Shown: one piece after another, positions 11,952-20,700 of the stretch
Layout: each line of letters opens with the position of its first letter
Numbering within the stretch: position 1 is the stretch's first letter
Assembly (NCBI GenBank): GCA_946409435.1
Contig: CAMJWJ010000011.1
Location: forward strand, 1-37,291
From: an uncultured Prevotella sp.
GTDB lineage: Bacteria; Bacteroidota; Bacteroidia; Bacteroidales; Bacteroidaceae
Direction: 5' to 3'
Length of the DNA stretch: 37,291 nucleotides
Translations under genes and position numbers: made by a program
The notes under the pieces: model-generated
Databases searched by the model: none
What the model saw: the letters and a program-made list of their open reading frames with translations, nothing else
Told to the model about the DNA's origin: nothing

Positions 11952-13755
11952 CGTAGCCAACCAGATAGCTGCCGGCGAGGTTATTCAGCGGCCAGCATCT
12001 GTCATCAAGGAACTGGTGGAGAATGCCGTCGATGCCGGAGCAAAAAACATCCATGTGCTGGTAGTCGACGCAGGACGGACCTCCATACAGGTCATCGACG
12101 ACGGCTGTGGCATGTCGGAAACCGACGCACGCCTGGCTTTCGAGCGCCATGCCACCAGCAAGATACGTCAGGCTGACGACCTCTTCTCGCTGCACACCAT
12201 GGGATTCCGTGGCGAGGCATTGCCCTCCATCGTCGCCGTGGCTCAGGTGGAGCTGCGTACGCGCCGTCAGGAAGACGAGGTGGGCACACTGCTACGCATC
12301 AGCGGCTCGCATGTCGAGAGTCAAGAGCCATGCTCATGCGCCGTCGGCAGCAGCTTCACGGTGAGCAACTTGTTTTTCAACGTACCTGCCCGCCGTAAGT
12401 TTCTCAAGACCAATGCCACCGAACTGAGCAATATCCTCACGGCCTTCGAGCGCATCGTGCTCGTCTACCCCGACATCACATTCACGCTGCACAGCAACGG
12501 CCAGGAACTGATGAACCTCAAGGCTGGTTCGCTGCGTCAGCGCATCACCGAGGTCTACGGCCGCCGCTACGGTCAGGACCTGCTGCCTGTCAGCGTTGAG
12601 ACGGCACTATGTCGTATCACGGGATTTACCGGCAAGCCGGAGTCCGCCCGCAAGAAAGGTGTCCACGAGTGCTTCTTCGTCAACGGGCGATACATGAAAC
12701 ACCCCTACTTCCACCGCGCCGTACAGCAGGCCTACGAGCGACTGGTACCTGCCGGTTCGCACGTACCTTACTTTATATACTTTGAGGTCAGCCCTGCGAA
12801 CATCGACGTAAACATTCATCCCACCAAGACGGAGATTAAGTTTGAGAACGAGCAGCCTATCTGGCAGATTTTATCTGCGGCTGTGAAGGATGCCATCGGA
12901 CAATTCTGCGAGATACCACAGATTGACTTTGATACGGAGGGCCGCCCCGACATCCCTGTCTACGGTCAGCACCCTTTGGACATACCGGGAGGACATGCTG
13001 CACCGAGTGTGCCGAAGATCCTCACCACCCCATCCTACAACCCATTTACGCCCTCAAAGAAGAAGCCAGCAGACGATTGGCAGCAACTATACGAACAGCT
13101 GACAGACACAGCAGACAGCAACACACAGCCGTCGCTCTTCGGTGACAACATCAAGGCGGACTCTACCGAAACCACCAGCCTGGACCTGTCGCCGACACAC
13201 TATCAGTACAAGGGACGCTACATCATGACTGCCGTCAAGTCGGGATTGATGGTCATCGACCAGCACCGTGCCGACATACGCATACGCTACGAGCGCTACC
13301 TACGCTACCTCTCCGATGCACCTGCCCGCAGCCAGCGCATGCTGTTTCCCGAGGTGCTGGAACTGACGCCGGCCGATGCCGCACTGATGACCGACCTGAT
13401 ATCATCGCTCGTGGCTGTGGGCTTCGAGTTGACGCCGTTAGGGCCGACCAGCTATGCTGTCAGCGGTATACCTGCGGGCATCGAGGGGCTGCAACCCACC
13501 AAACTACTGCAAGAGCTGTTGGCAGCTACTGGCAGCCTACACGCTACCGACACATTCAGCGAACAGGCTCACCATGAGCTGGCCCTGGCCTTGGCACGTC
13601 AGGCCGCCGTACCCTATGGTCAGCTGCTCTCCAACGACGAGATGGACACGCTGGTCAACGACCTCTTCGCCTGTCATGACGTCAACCACACACCCGACGG
13701 CCGTACCATCCTGTCTATCCTTCCCCAAAAGGACATCGACCACCTGATGGCCTAA
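11920..13755 (+). CDS. mutL: DNA mismatch repair protein MutL
   Basis: GHKL-family ATPase that links mismatch recognition by MutS to strand removal. It has 611 residues from the ATG at 11920, which overlaps the end of the OstA-like gene by 32 bases. N-terminal ATPase motifs: Glu31 and Asn35 in KELVENAVDAGA, DGCGM (61-65), and GFRGEALPS (95-103). The central transducer region contains NVPARRKFL and NIDVNIHPTKTEIKF. The C-terminal dimerisation domain starts near residue 425. Its nuclease-type motif reads DQHRADIRIRYE (447-458), not DQHAxxE; the usual CxHGRP tail motif reads TPDGRTI. It may therefore lack the endonuclease of other MutL proteins. Confidence 0.96.
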   Translation: MTDVIQLLPDSVANQIAAGEVIQRPASVIKELVENAVDAGAKNIHVLVVDAGRTSIQVIDDGCGMSETDARLAFERHATSKIRQADDLFSLHTMGFRGEALPSIVAVAQVELRTRRQEDEVGTLLRISGSHVESQEPCSCAVGSSFTVSNLFFNVPARRKFLKTNATELSNILTAFERIVLVYPDITFTLHSNGQELMNLKAGSLRQRITEVYGRRYGQDLLPVSVETALCRITGFTGKPESARKKGVHECFFVNGRYMKHPYFHRAVQQAYERLVPAGSHVPYFIYFEVSPANIDVNIHPTKTEIKFENEQPIWQILSAAVKDAIGQFCEIPQIDFDTEGRPDIPVYGQHPLDIPGGHAAPSVPKILTTPSYNPFTPSKKKPADDWQQLYEQLTDTADSNTQPSLFGDNIKADSTETTSLDLSPTHYQYKGRYIMTAVKSGLMVIDQHRADIRIRYERYLRYLSDAPARSQRMLFPEVLELTPADAALMTDLISSLVAVGFELTPLGPTSYAVSGIPAGIEGLQPTKLLQELLAATGSLHATDTFSEQAHHELALALARQAAVPYGQLLSNDEMDTLVNDLFACHDVNHTPDGRTILSILPQKDIDHLMA

Positions 13756-13844
13756 GGAAGTATGACATGAAGAACTCGCGCTCGACAATAAAAACAAAAA
13801 AATGCCTTTTTTAGAAGATTTTGATTAGATTAACAATCAAAATC

Positions 13845-13874
13845 GTGTATTGTTCTCGCTTATTAGTACCTTTG
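13845..13874 (+). promoter_or_regulatory. upstream promoter copy, degenerate -33
   Basis: TACCTTTG (13867-13874) is preceded 19 bases upstream by GTG in place of TTG. A small hairpin (CTTTC-GCC-GAAAG) follows at once. It is probably weaker than the downstream copy. Confidence 0.5.
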
Positions 13875-13928
13875 GCTTTCGCCGAAAGTAGAGGCGCTCG
13901 ACAATAAAAACAAAAAAATGCCTTTTTG

Positions 13929-13960
13929 TTTTGTATTGTTCTCGCTTATTAGTACCTTTG
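13929..13960 (+). promoter_or_regulatory. promoter of the beta-barrel protein gene
   Basis: TTTTG (13929-13933), a 19-base spacer, and TACCTTTG (13953-13960): a full Bacteroidetes consensus. The ATG at 13979 is 19 bases past the -7 box. Confidence 0.82.
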
Positions 13961-13978
13961 TAGCGTGAAAAAGGAAAA

Positions 13979-15025
13979 ATGAGACAGACTATGAGAAGAA
14001 TATATTCATTTCTTATGTGTTGCATGCTACTCTCTGTACCCACACTATCGCAGGCACAGACACAAATGGCGCCAGCACAATACTTTAAGAATCTTGACCT
14101 CTCAGTGACGTTCGGCACCACGGGTATCGGACTGGAGGCCAGCGCCAACCTCGGCGACTATGTACGCATGCGCGGTGGCTTCGACGCCATGATTCGATTC
14201 GAGCCTAACGTCCGCTTCGGCATTGCCAGTATGGACGAGAGCGGCAACCTGTCGGCTAACTTCACCAAACTGAACGACAAGCTGAAGACATTTACGGGCT
14301 ACGAAGTGGACGACTACATCGACATGACGTGCAAGCCGACCTTCTACAACTTCAAGTTGCTGTTCGACGTTTTCCCCTTCAAGCGCGCCAAAAACCTGTG
14401 GCGTAACCTCTACTTCACCGTCGGATTCTACTGGGGCTCGGGCGAGATAGGGCGTGCCATCAACACCATAGAAGGAGCACAGACGCTGACAGGCATGATG
14501 ATGTACAACCACCTGTACGGACTGGCTGTTAGCGGCGATCCACTGGTCACGCTGTCGATTAAAGACGAGATTGACGGGCAGTACTACGACACACCTATCT
14601 ATCTGGACTATAACTTGTGCGAAAAGCTAAAAGAGACGGGCCGTCTTGGCGCTAATGTAGGCGTCTACAAACACGACATCAAGGATGAGAACGGTAACGT
14701 CATTCACAAGAAAGGCACTCCATACATGATGGAGCCTGACGAAAACGGAACGGTACGTGCCACGGTGAAAGCCAATCCCTTCAAGCCGTACTTAGGCATC
14801 GGCTACGGTGGCCGACTGCTGAAGAACAACGACCGTTTCCACGTCTCAGCCGACCTTGGCCTGCTGTTTTGGGGTGGTACACCCAGCATTGTCACTCATG
14901 ATGGCACCAACTTGTCAAAGGATGTGACAGACATCAATGGCAAGGTAGGCGACTATGTGGATTTCGTGAGTGGTCTGCGCGTCTATCCCGTGCTCAACAT
15001 CCGCTTCACCACAACGCTCTTCTAA
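13979..15025 (+). CDS. probable outer-membrane beta-barrel protein
   Basis: I do not recognise a named family. The 348-residue protein has a signal peptide (MRRIYSFLMCCMLLSVPTLSQA; the ATG at 13991 could also be the start). The mature part has alternating strands such as LDLSVTFGTTGIGLEAS, YLGIGYGGRLL and FHVSADLGLLFWG. It ends in strand NIRFTTTLF with a terminal Phe, as expected for an outer-membrane barrel. It stands alone behind the duplicated promoter and ends in a long inverted repeat shared with the convergent gene. Confidence 0.75.
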   Translation: MRQTMRRIYSFLMCCMLLSVPTLSQAQTQMAPAQYFKNLDLSVTFGTTGIGLEASANLGDYVRMRGGFDAMIRFEPNVRFGIASMDESGNLSANFTKLNDKLKTFTGYEVDDYIDMTCKPTFYNFKLLFDVFPFKRAKNLWRNLYFTVGFYWGSGEIGRAINTIEGAQTLTGMMMYNHLYGLAVSGDPLVTLSIKDEIDGQYYDTPIYLDYNLCEKLKETGRLGANVGVYKHDIKDENGNVIHKKGTPYMMEPDENGTVRATVKANPFKPYLGIGYGGRLLKNNDRFHVSADLGLLFWGGTPSIVTHDGTNLSKDVTDINGKVGDYVDFVSGLRVYPVLNIRFTTTLF

Positions 15026-15044
15026 CCCGTCAAGCAAATATTAT

Positions 15045-15130
15045 TATCAAGAATTAGAGAATTAAGAGAATTATCATCTCTATTCAGCAACCGGTAAAAA
15101 ATAATTCTCTTAATTCTCAAATTCTTGATA
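15045..15130. terminator. 30-bp inverted repeat between convergent genes
   Basis: Bases 15045-15074 pair with 15101-15130 at 29 of 30 positions around a 26-base loop. The arms are A/T-rich and loosely periodic (GAATTA/GAGAATTA). The position between two converging genes suggests a bidirectional terminator, but the stem is longer and more AT-rich than usual and has the look of the window's paired repeat tracts. Confidence 0.65.
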
Positions 15131-15154
15131 TAAAGAACTCCTGACAAGAGGACA

Positions 15155-16336
15155 TTACTTGACAATGACCTTCTTGCCATTCACGATATACAGGCCCTTG
15201 ACCAGCCCGTCGATGTCCTCGCCACGCTGACGAACACGCGTACCAGTCAGGGTATAGACACCCGTGTCAACATTGTCGTTGTCCATGGTGACGGTATGTA
15301 CACCAGCCTGATAATCCTCAAGGCTGACCACCTTTAGCTCTGCGGCCATGCTTGCGTCAACGGTCAAGTAGGCCTTGTTGGCTGGCAGATAGCCGACACC
15401 GGCGTTATAATTCAGGTACGACGCAGGGGCCTTGACAAAGGCCAACTCACCGTTGGCCGTGGTACCTAACACACGCATGGTGGTAGGATTGTTTGCCTTT
15501 CGGTTAACATGTCCAGACCCATGACTACAGAACCACACGCCCTGCAGCATATTGTCGGTCAGCGCAGCCACTTGCTCGTCGACAATGTCGATACGGTTGT
15601 CAGCATAGTTGGCCGACGGACACTCGATAAGTACAGGAGTACTGATAGGCACGATGCCTGTAATCTCCTGAGAGGCAGCCATACCCTTACCAGTAGCCAC
15701 GATGCGATAAACCTTCATGCCGCTGACAGCGGGCTTGAAGGGGAAGAAGGCATACATCGTAGCGTAATATTTGTCGCCGACCTTCACCTCAGGCTTGATG
15801 CCAAAATACTGGTTGTCAACATCTGACTTCACGGGCAGGATATACCAGTTACGCGTAGTGCTGGATGCAGCGGCATTGCTGGCCACCTGTGCAGTGTCGG
15901 TAGGCAGTCCGGTAGAATAGTCATACTTGATGACGTCATTCAGGTAGATAGTAGCTCCGCTACGGCTTCCCCAAGCCCACCATGCTTGATTGTTCGTGCT
16001 GCTACGCGTGATGTTAAGCAGCTCGCCAGTTATCGTCTTGGTGTCGGTGCCCTGCGAGCACAACGAGTACTTGTTGGCCACTCCCTGCTCTTTACGTATA
16101 TAGATGATAGAACCGGGATTTCCGACCACATTCTCAAACTTATTCAGTGTTTGAAGGGCACCGAAGTCTACATCGGTAGCCACAGTACTCACACGAGCCT
16201 GATTGTCGATGATGGTGATGTAACGCTCTGTCGCCTGATTCTGCACGCGGTAGTAGCCGGTACCGGTAAACTGGGCAAAGGCGTGATTCACCATCAGACT
16301 TGCGGCCAGCATGAATAGCATTTTAGTCTTACTCAT
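15155..16336 (-). CDS. secreted protein with T9SS-type C-terminal motif
   Basis: The 393-residue protein has a signal peptide (MSKTKMLFMLAASLMVNHAFA). The N-terminal part (GTGYYRVQNQATERYITI) resembles the beta-trefoil/lectin-like segments common in Bacteroidetes surface proteins; I would not name a ligand. The C-terminus, GVYTLTGTRVRQ followed by KGLYIVNGKKVIVK, has the form of the sorting tail seen on Prevotella proteins exported by type IX secretion. It is therefore a likely T9SS cargo, which fits the porW/porX genes in this window. It follows the OmpA gene but a terminator hairpin lies between them. I found no clear promoter of its own. Confidence 0.75.
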   Translation of the reverse strand: MSKTKMLFMLAASLMVNHAFAQFTGTGYYRVQNQATERYITIIDNQARVSTVATDVDFGALQTLNKFENVVGNPGSIIYIRKEQGVANKYSLCSQGTDTKTITGELLNITRSSTNNQAWWAWGSRSGATIYLNDVIKYDYSTGLPTDTAQVASNAAASSTTRNWYILPVKSDVDNQYFGIKPEVKVGDKYYATMYAFFPFKPAVSGMKVYRIVATGKGMAASQEITGIVPISTPVLIECPSANYADNRIDIVDEQVAALTDNMLQGVWFCSHGSGHVNRKANNPTTMRVLGTTANGELAFVKAPASYLNYNAGVGYLPANKAYLTVDASMAAELKVVSLEDYQAGVHTVTMDNDNVDTGVYTLTGTRVRQRGEDIDGLVKGLYIVNGKKVIVK

Positions 16337-16385
16337 TTCCTTAATGTTTAATTCTTTGTGTGTTTGCTTGTTATCCGTGTTTAAA

Positions 16386-16433
16386 AATATCCCAGCCGCA
16401 CATCCCTTCTACAGGATGCAAGGCTGGGATATT
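16386..16433 (-). terminator. rho-independent-type terminator of the OmpA operon
   Basis: A perfect 12-bp stem, AATATCCCAGCC (16386-16397) against GGCTGGGATATT (16422-16433), with a 24-base loop. On the minus strand the stem runs into a short T run. It closes the lipoprotein-OmpA transcription unit. Confidence 0.85.
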
Positions 16434-16463
16434 CAAAAACTATTTTAACGTATCAGTAACGTC

Positions 16464-17675
16464 TTAGTCAGCAATACAAATAACCACACGGTTCTCCTCT
16501 TCCTTAGCGAACGGCTGGATGGTGTCACCCTTGCTGTCTACCTTAATGCGCGAAGCCTTGATCTTGTAGGTCTTAACCAGTGCATTGTAGATAGCCTGAG
16601 CACGCTGCTGCGAGAGGCGCTTGTTGATAGTGGGGTTACCAGTACCTATGTCAGCATAACCAGTGACCTCGACGGTAGCGTTGGGGTTAGCCTTCAGATA
16701 GTCAGCAACCTCCTTCACCTTAGCCTTCTCGGCGGGCTTCAGCTGGTTGAAGTAAGACTTACCGATGGTGAAGAATACGTCACGACGGAACTTGTCTTCC
16801 TTCTTAGCAAGAGCACGAGTGGGAGACACTGCGGGAGCAGGCTCGGGACACGGCTTCTCGATAACACGCTCGATAACCTTCTCGACAACCTTCTCAGGAG
16901 CCTTCGGAGCCTCGATAGTGCGAGTGGTGTAGGTCTTACCGAGGTTGATCTTCACACCAGCCAGGGCGTTGAAGTACCAGTCGCTATTACCAGCCTTCTT
17001 ACCGTTGTAACGGTCAGAGAGCGTGTTGGCATTCACCTCGAGACCGAGGCTAACCTTCTCGCTCACCTTGAAGTCGGCGGCAAGTCCAGCACGACCGAAG
17101 AGGCGAACCTTAGTGCCTTCCCAAGCATAAGCGATATTCTCGGGCTGATAACCAGCAACCATGGTGTGGCCATAGTGCTGAGCAATCAGCTGTGCATTGG
17201 TGACATTGCTAGCCTTGTCGAAGTCCCAACCAATGTTAGCACCGAGACCGGCAAATACCGAGAGGTTGAAAAGACGATTCGGATTGAAACCACAGAAGAG
17301 GTTCGACAGGTTGAACGTAGCATCCAAACCAGGGGCTACATACATCCACTTCCACTTTGCTGTACCAGCGGGAGCGACAGTACCGTCGATAAAGGTCTCC
17401 TGGTCAAAATCAATACCAGCGCGGCTCTGCCAAGCGTTAACAGCTAAACGGAGACCGAACACAGGTGTGAACTGACGGCCAACAGCAATCTGCACGTTGG
17501 GTGACAGAAGGTCCTTGAAGTCAATTTCTCCTAAGGTGTACTGACCACCACCCTGAACCTGTACGTACCAATACGGATTGTGTACGTATTCAATCTTAGG
17601 CTGCTGATCCTGTGCTGATGCTGACAGGAAGCCGAACATCAGCAAACATGCCATAAATGTTTTCTTCAGTTTCAT
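16464..17675 (-). CDS. OmpA-family outer-membrane protein
   Basis: Links the outer membrane to peptidoglycan. It has 403 residues and a signal peptide of 22 residues ending ASA-Q. An N-terminal beta-barrel (about 30-255) contains YWYVQVQGGGQYTLGE. A linker rich in Pro, Glu and Lys (about 256-293, KVVEKVIERVIEKPCPEP) follows. The C-terminal OmpA domain (about 298-403) has the peptidoglycan-binding pattern VEVTGYADIGTGNP, then NKRLSQQRAQAIYNAL, and ends ENRVVICIAD. It starts only 39 nt after the large coiled-coil lipoprotein, with no promoter in the gap, so the two are co-transcribed. Confidence 0.92.
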   Translation of the reverse strand: MKLKKTFMACLLMFGFLSASAQDQQPKIEYVHNPYWYVQVQGGGQYTLGEIDFKDLLSPNVQIAVGRQFTPVFGLRLAVNAWQSRAGIDFDQETFIDGTVAPAGTAKWKWMYVAPGLDATFNLSNLFCGFNPNRLFNLSVFAGLGANIGWDFDKASNVTNAQLIAQHYGHTMVAGYQPENIAYAWEGTKVRLFGRAGLAADFKVSEKVSLGLEVNANTLSDRYNGKKAGNSDWYFNALAGVKINLGKTYTTRTIEAPKAPEKVVEKVIERVIEKPCPEPAPAVSPTRALAKKEDKFRRDVFFTIGKSYFNQLKPAEKAKVKEVADYLKANPNATVEVTGYADIGTGNPTINKRLSQQRAQAIYNALVKTYKIKASRIKVDSKGDTIQPFAKEEENRVVICIAD

Positions 17676-17714
17676 AGTTATATCTTTTTTATTTTATTTG
17701 CTAATGTTGTTATA

Positions 17715-20700
17715 TTAGAACTGCACATAGTATCTGCCCGAGGCAATCTTTCCGTGGTAGTCAAGAGCCTGGTAAACGATACGATACTTGTAACCAGCCT
17801 TACCAGTGAAGGAAGCTACGCGCTCGTTACCATCGATGACCTTAGCGAAGTTCTCGTAGCCTGCAGCATTGACAGCCTTAGCCTCAGCAGCATCGAATGT
17901 GCCGTCAGCCTTCCAAGCGCCGGTGCAGACAATGTACTTCTTATAAGCAGGTGCCAGCAGCTCAACATTGTAAGTTGTAGCAATCAGGCTAATAGTAGAA
18001 GTAGCAGCCTTTGCAGGAGCCTTCTCAATCTTAGACAGGCGGAGGTAGCCAGAAGCAGTCTTACCGAGCAGGACGGGCTGAAGTGCCTCGTTGACATAAG
18101 ACGCACGGCTCAGAATTGCATTCTCGAAGCGGTCGAGGTAGCGAGCAATCTCGTTCTTCACCTTCTCCTGAACGTCCTTAATCTGTCCGTTGATTCTGTT
18201 GTCGAGCGAAGAAAGGTTGTCCAGCATGGGCTGAATCTGATCCATGAAGTCTTGCAGGTCAGCAAGCATCTGATTAACATCGCCCATAGGCTTCTGCAGG
18301 TTGTTGTAGAGTTCGGTAATCTCATCGCTGAGGTCTTCCTCTACGTCAATGTGCAGATCGAACGGAGTAGCCGTACCAGTAACAGTAGTATTGATGACGA
18401 AGCCACCGACTTCCTTACTGTAGGTACCAATCACGTTACCATTGACATCCTTTACCTCACCAGAGATGACCTTAGAATCGGTAGTAGTATTCACAGGCAC
18501 AGTAATCTGGATAGGATCCCAAGGCTTGCTCAGGGTAGTATCAATAGACAGGTGGAACTTGAACTTAGCCTTCATTTCCTCAGTCAGATCAATCAGCTTG
18601 ATCTCCTTGACGGTAGGAACGACAACTTTACCGAGACCTAAGTTAACCTTAATGTCAACCTTGTCGATGATGTTGTTAGCAAATCTCTCAAGACGGCTCA
18701 GGCCAGGAATGCTTGTGGGATTCCAGCTGTGCAGCGTGTTGAAGGACAGCGGAGTGATAGCGGTAACAGCGAGCTCGTAGTTAGAGAATACGCTCTTCAT
18801 CTGAGGATTACCATTCTCATCCATTCCCTCATAGGTAGCCTTAACAGCATTAGCATCCAGCACATCGCTAACGGTGGTGTAGAGAGCAGAAGCAGCCTCA
18901 TTGATGCTCTTCTTGTTGTGGTTCTTGTACAGATCCTTAGCAACGGTCTTCAGCTGCTCCATATCGACGCGAGCCTGAGCCTTAGCAAGGTCACCCTTTG
19001 CAATCTTAGCCTTAGCCTCATAGAAGCCATTGTCAGCACCACGGGTCCAACCGATGTTCATGCGGTAGTTGCTCTTCTCCAGCGGAGTCAGGGTAACAGG
19101 AGCAGCAACGCCCTGGCTGTTCTCCAGCGTAATGAGCTTACCAGTGAAGTCAACAGTGTTGGGGTTAACGGTGACATAGAGCGTACCAGCGTTGTCGTCA
19201 GCGTCGCGCATCACGATGCCAGCGGGAACGGTCTCAGGCGAAACACCAGCGACAATAGCAACCTCCTCAGGAGTGAAGCACTCGCTCTCCTCTACATAGT
19301 TGGTAGACTCGAAGCCGGGGAACGTAACCTCTTTGTAGAAGCGGCCAGCGTAAGCAGCCAGGATGTTGGTCTGTAAGCCGACGGGCAGCTTGCCGATACC
19401 GAAGACGGGGCTGTAGGCACCCTGAACGATGATGCCGGTAACCTGCTTGGCCTGTGCATCGAGGATCTTGTCAACCTTGCCTTCAAGTGCACTTACTTTC
19501 TCCTCGAGGGTCTCAATACGGCTCTCCAAATTTTCCAGCTTATCCTTAATCTCCTTCACGTCATTCTGGAGGGTCTCAATGGCAGACTGCATCTCACCAA
19601 TGGTAAGTCTGACAGCAGCGAGAGAATCCTGCATGTCTTTACCCAGAGAGTCAACCAGCGTCTTGGCATAGTCCTGAGCGGCGAGCTGTGCCTCGAGAAT
19701 CTCGTTACGCAGCTTAGCCACGCTGTCCTTCAACTCAGCCTTGGTAGCATAAGTAGTCTTGATGGTCTCAATCTCTGCTAAAGCATTAGCAGCATTATCA
19801 TAGGCAGTTTTCAGACTGTCAGAAATAGCTTTGAGTTTATCATCTACCACAATCTGATGATCCTCAAGGTCTTTAATTCTTTTCTCAACAGCCTCCTTCA
19901 TGGCATCAATCTCACTCTTTGTGTAGTAGTTGGCGAACTTCTCATTGAGTGTGTTGATGAGGTTGTCGACCTGAGTCTTAGTGTAGTAGTCGTTGAACAT
20001 GTTCTTCACGTCGGTGATGAACTGGTCAACTTCTGCCTTGGTGTAGTATCCGGCGAACTTGTTGTCAATCTGCTGCAGCAGGTTATCCATCTCCGTCTTG
20101 GTGTAGTAGCTACCAAACTTGTCAACAATTTCCTGCTTGATGGCATCAACCTCCGACTTTGTATAGTAGCCGTCGAATTTGCTTTCGAGCGTATTCAGCT
20201 TGGTCTTCAAGTCATCCAACTGGGTCTGGAGCGTCTGAGCCAGCGTATTGACAGTATTGGTGAGTATCAGGAGGTCGGCAGCATTATTCTGAACCTTAGT
20301 GTCAAGTGTAGAAACCTGACCAAGCAGTGTTGCAATCTGCGTTGCCTGAGCTTCGTAATTGCCTTCCAAAGCCACCAGACGTGCAATGATTTCGCTGGGG
20401 TCGAAAGCAGTCTGAGCCTCAAGTGCTGCCAAGCGGTTGATAATGTCGGTGAGGTCAACAGGTGCCTGACCCTCGAGAGCTGTCAGACGAGCGATGATGT
20501 CACTGAGATCAACGGGTGCCTGACCCTCGAGAGCAGTCAGACGAGCGATGATGTCGCTGAGGTCAACGGGCAGCTGACCCTCGAGAGCAGTAAGACGAGC
20601 GATGATGCCGCTGAGGTCAACGGGTTCCTGGTTCTCAAGTGCAGTCAGACGGTTGATGATGTCGGCTACGTCAATACCCTCAAGAGCAGTCAGACGGTTG

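Larger units (their letters stand above)
13778..13960 (+). repeat. duplicated promoter segment
   Basis: Two direct copies. The left block (GCGCTCGACAATAAAAAC and following) lies at 13778-13811 and 13894-13927. The right block (TGTATTGTTCTCGCTTATTA, then GTACCTTTG) lies at 13846-13874 and 13932-13960. Between its blocks copy 1 carries an extra 34-base piece with a perfect 10-bp hairpin, GATTTTGATT (13817-13826) against AATCAAAATC (13835-13844). Copy 2 has only a few bases there. Confidence 0.9.

Noticed and set aside
19869..20168. Prophage tail fibre gene
   Set aside because: The YYTK units are phage-like, but the gene has a lipobox, is in operon with OmpA, and has no phage neighbour.
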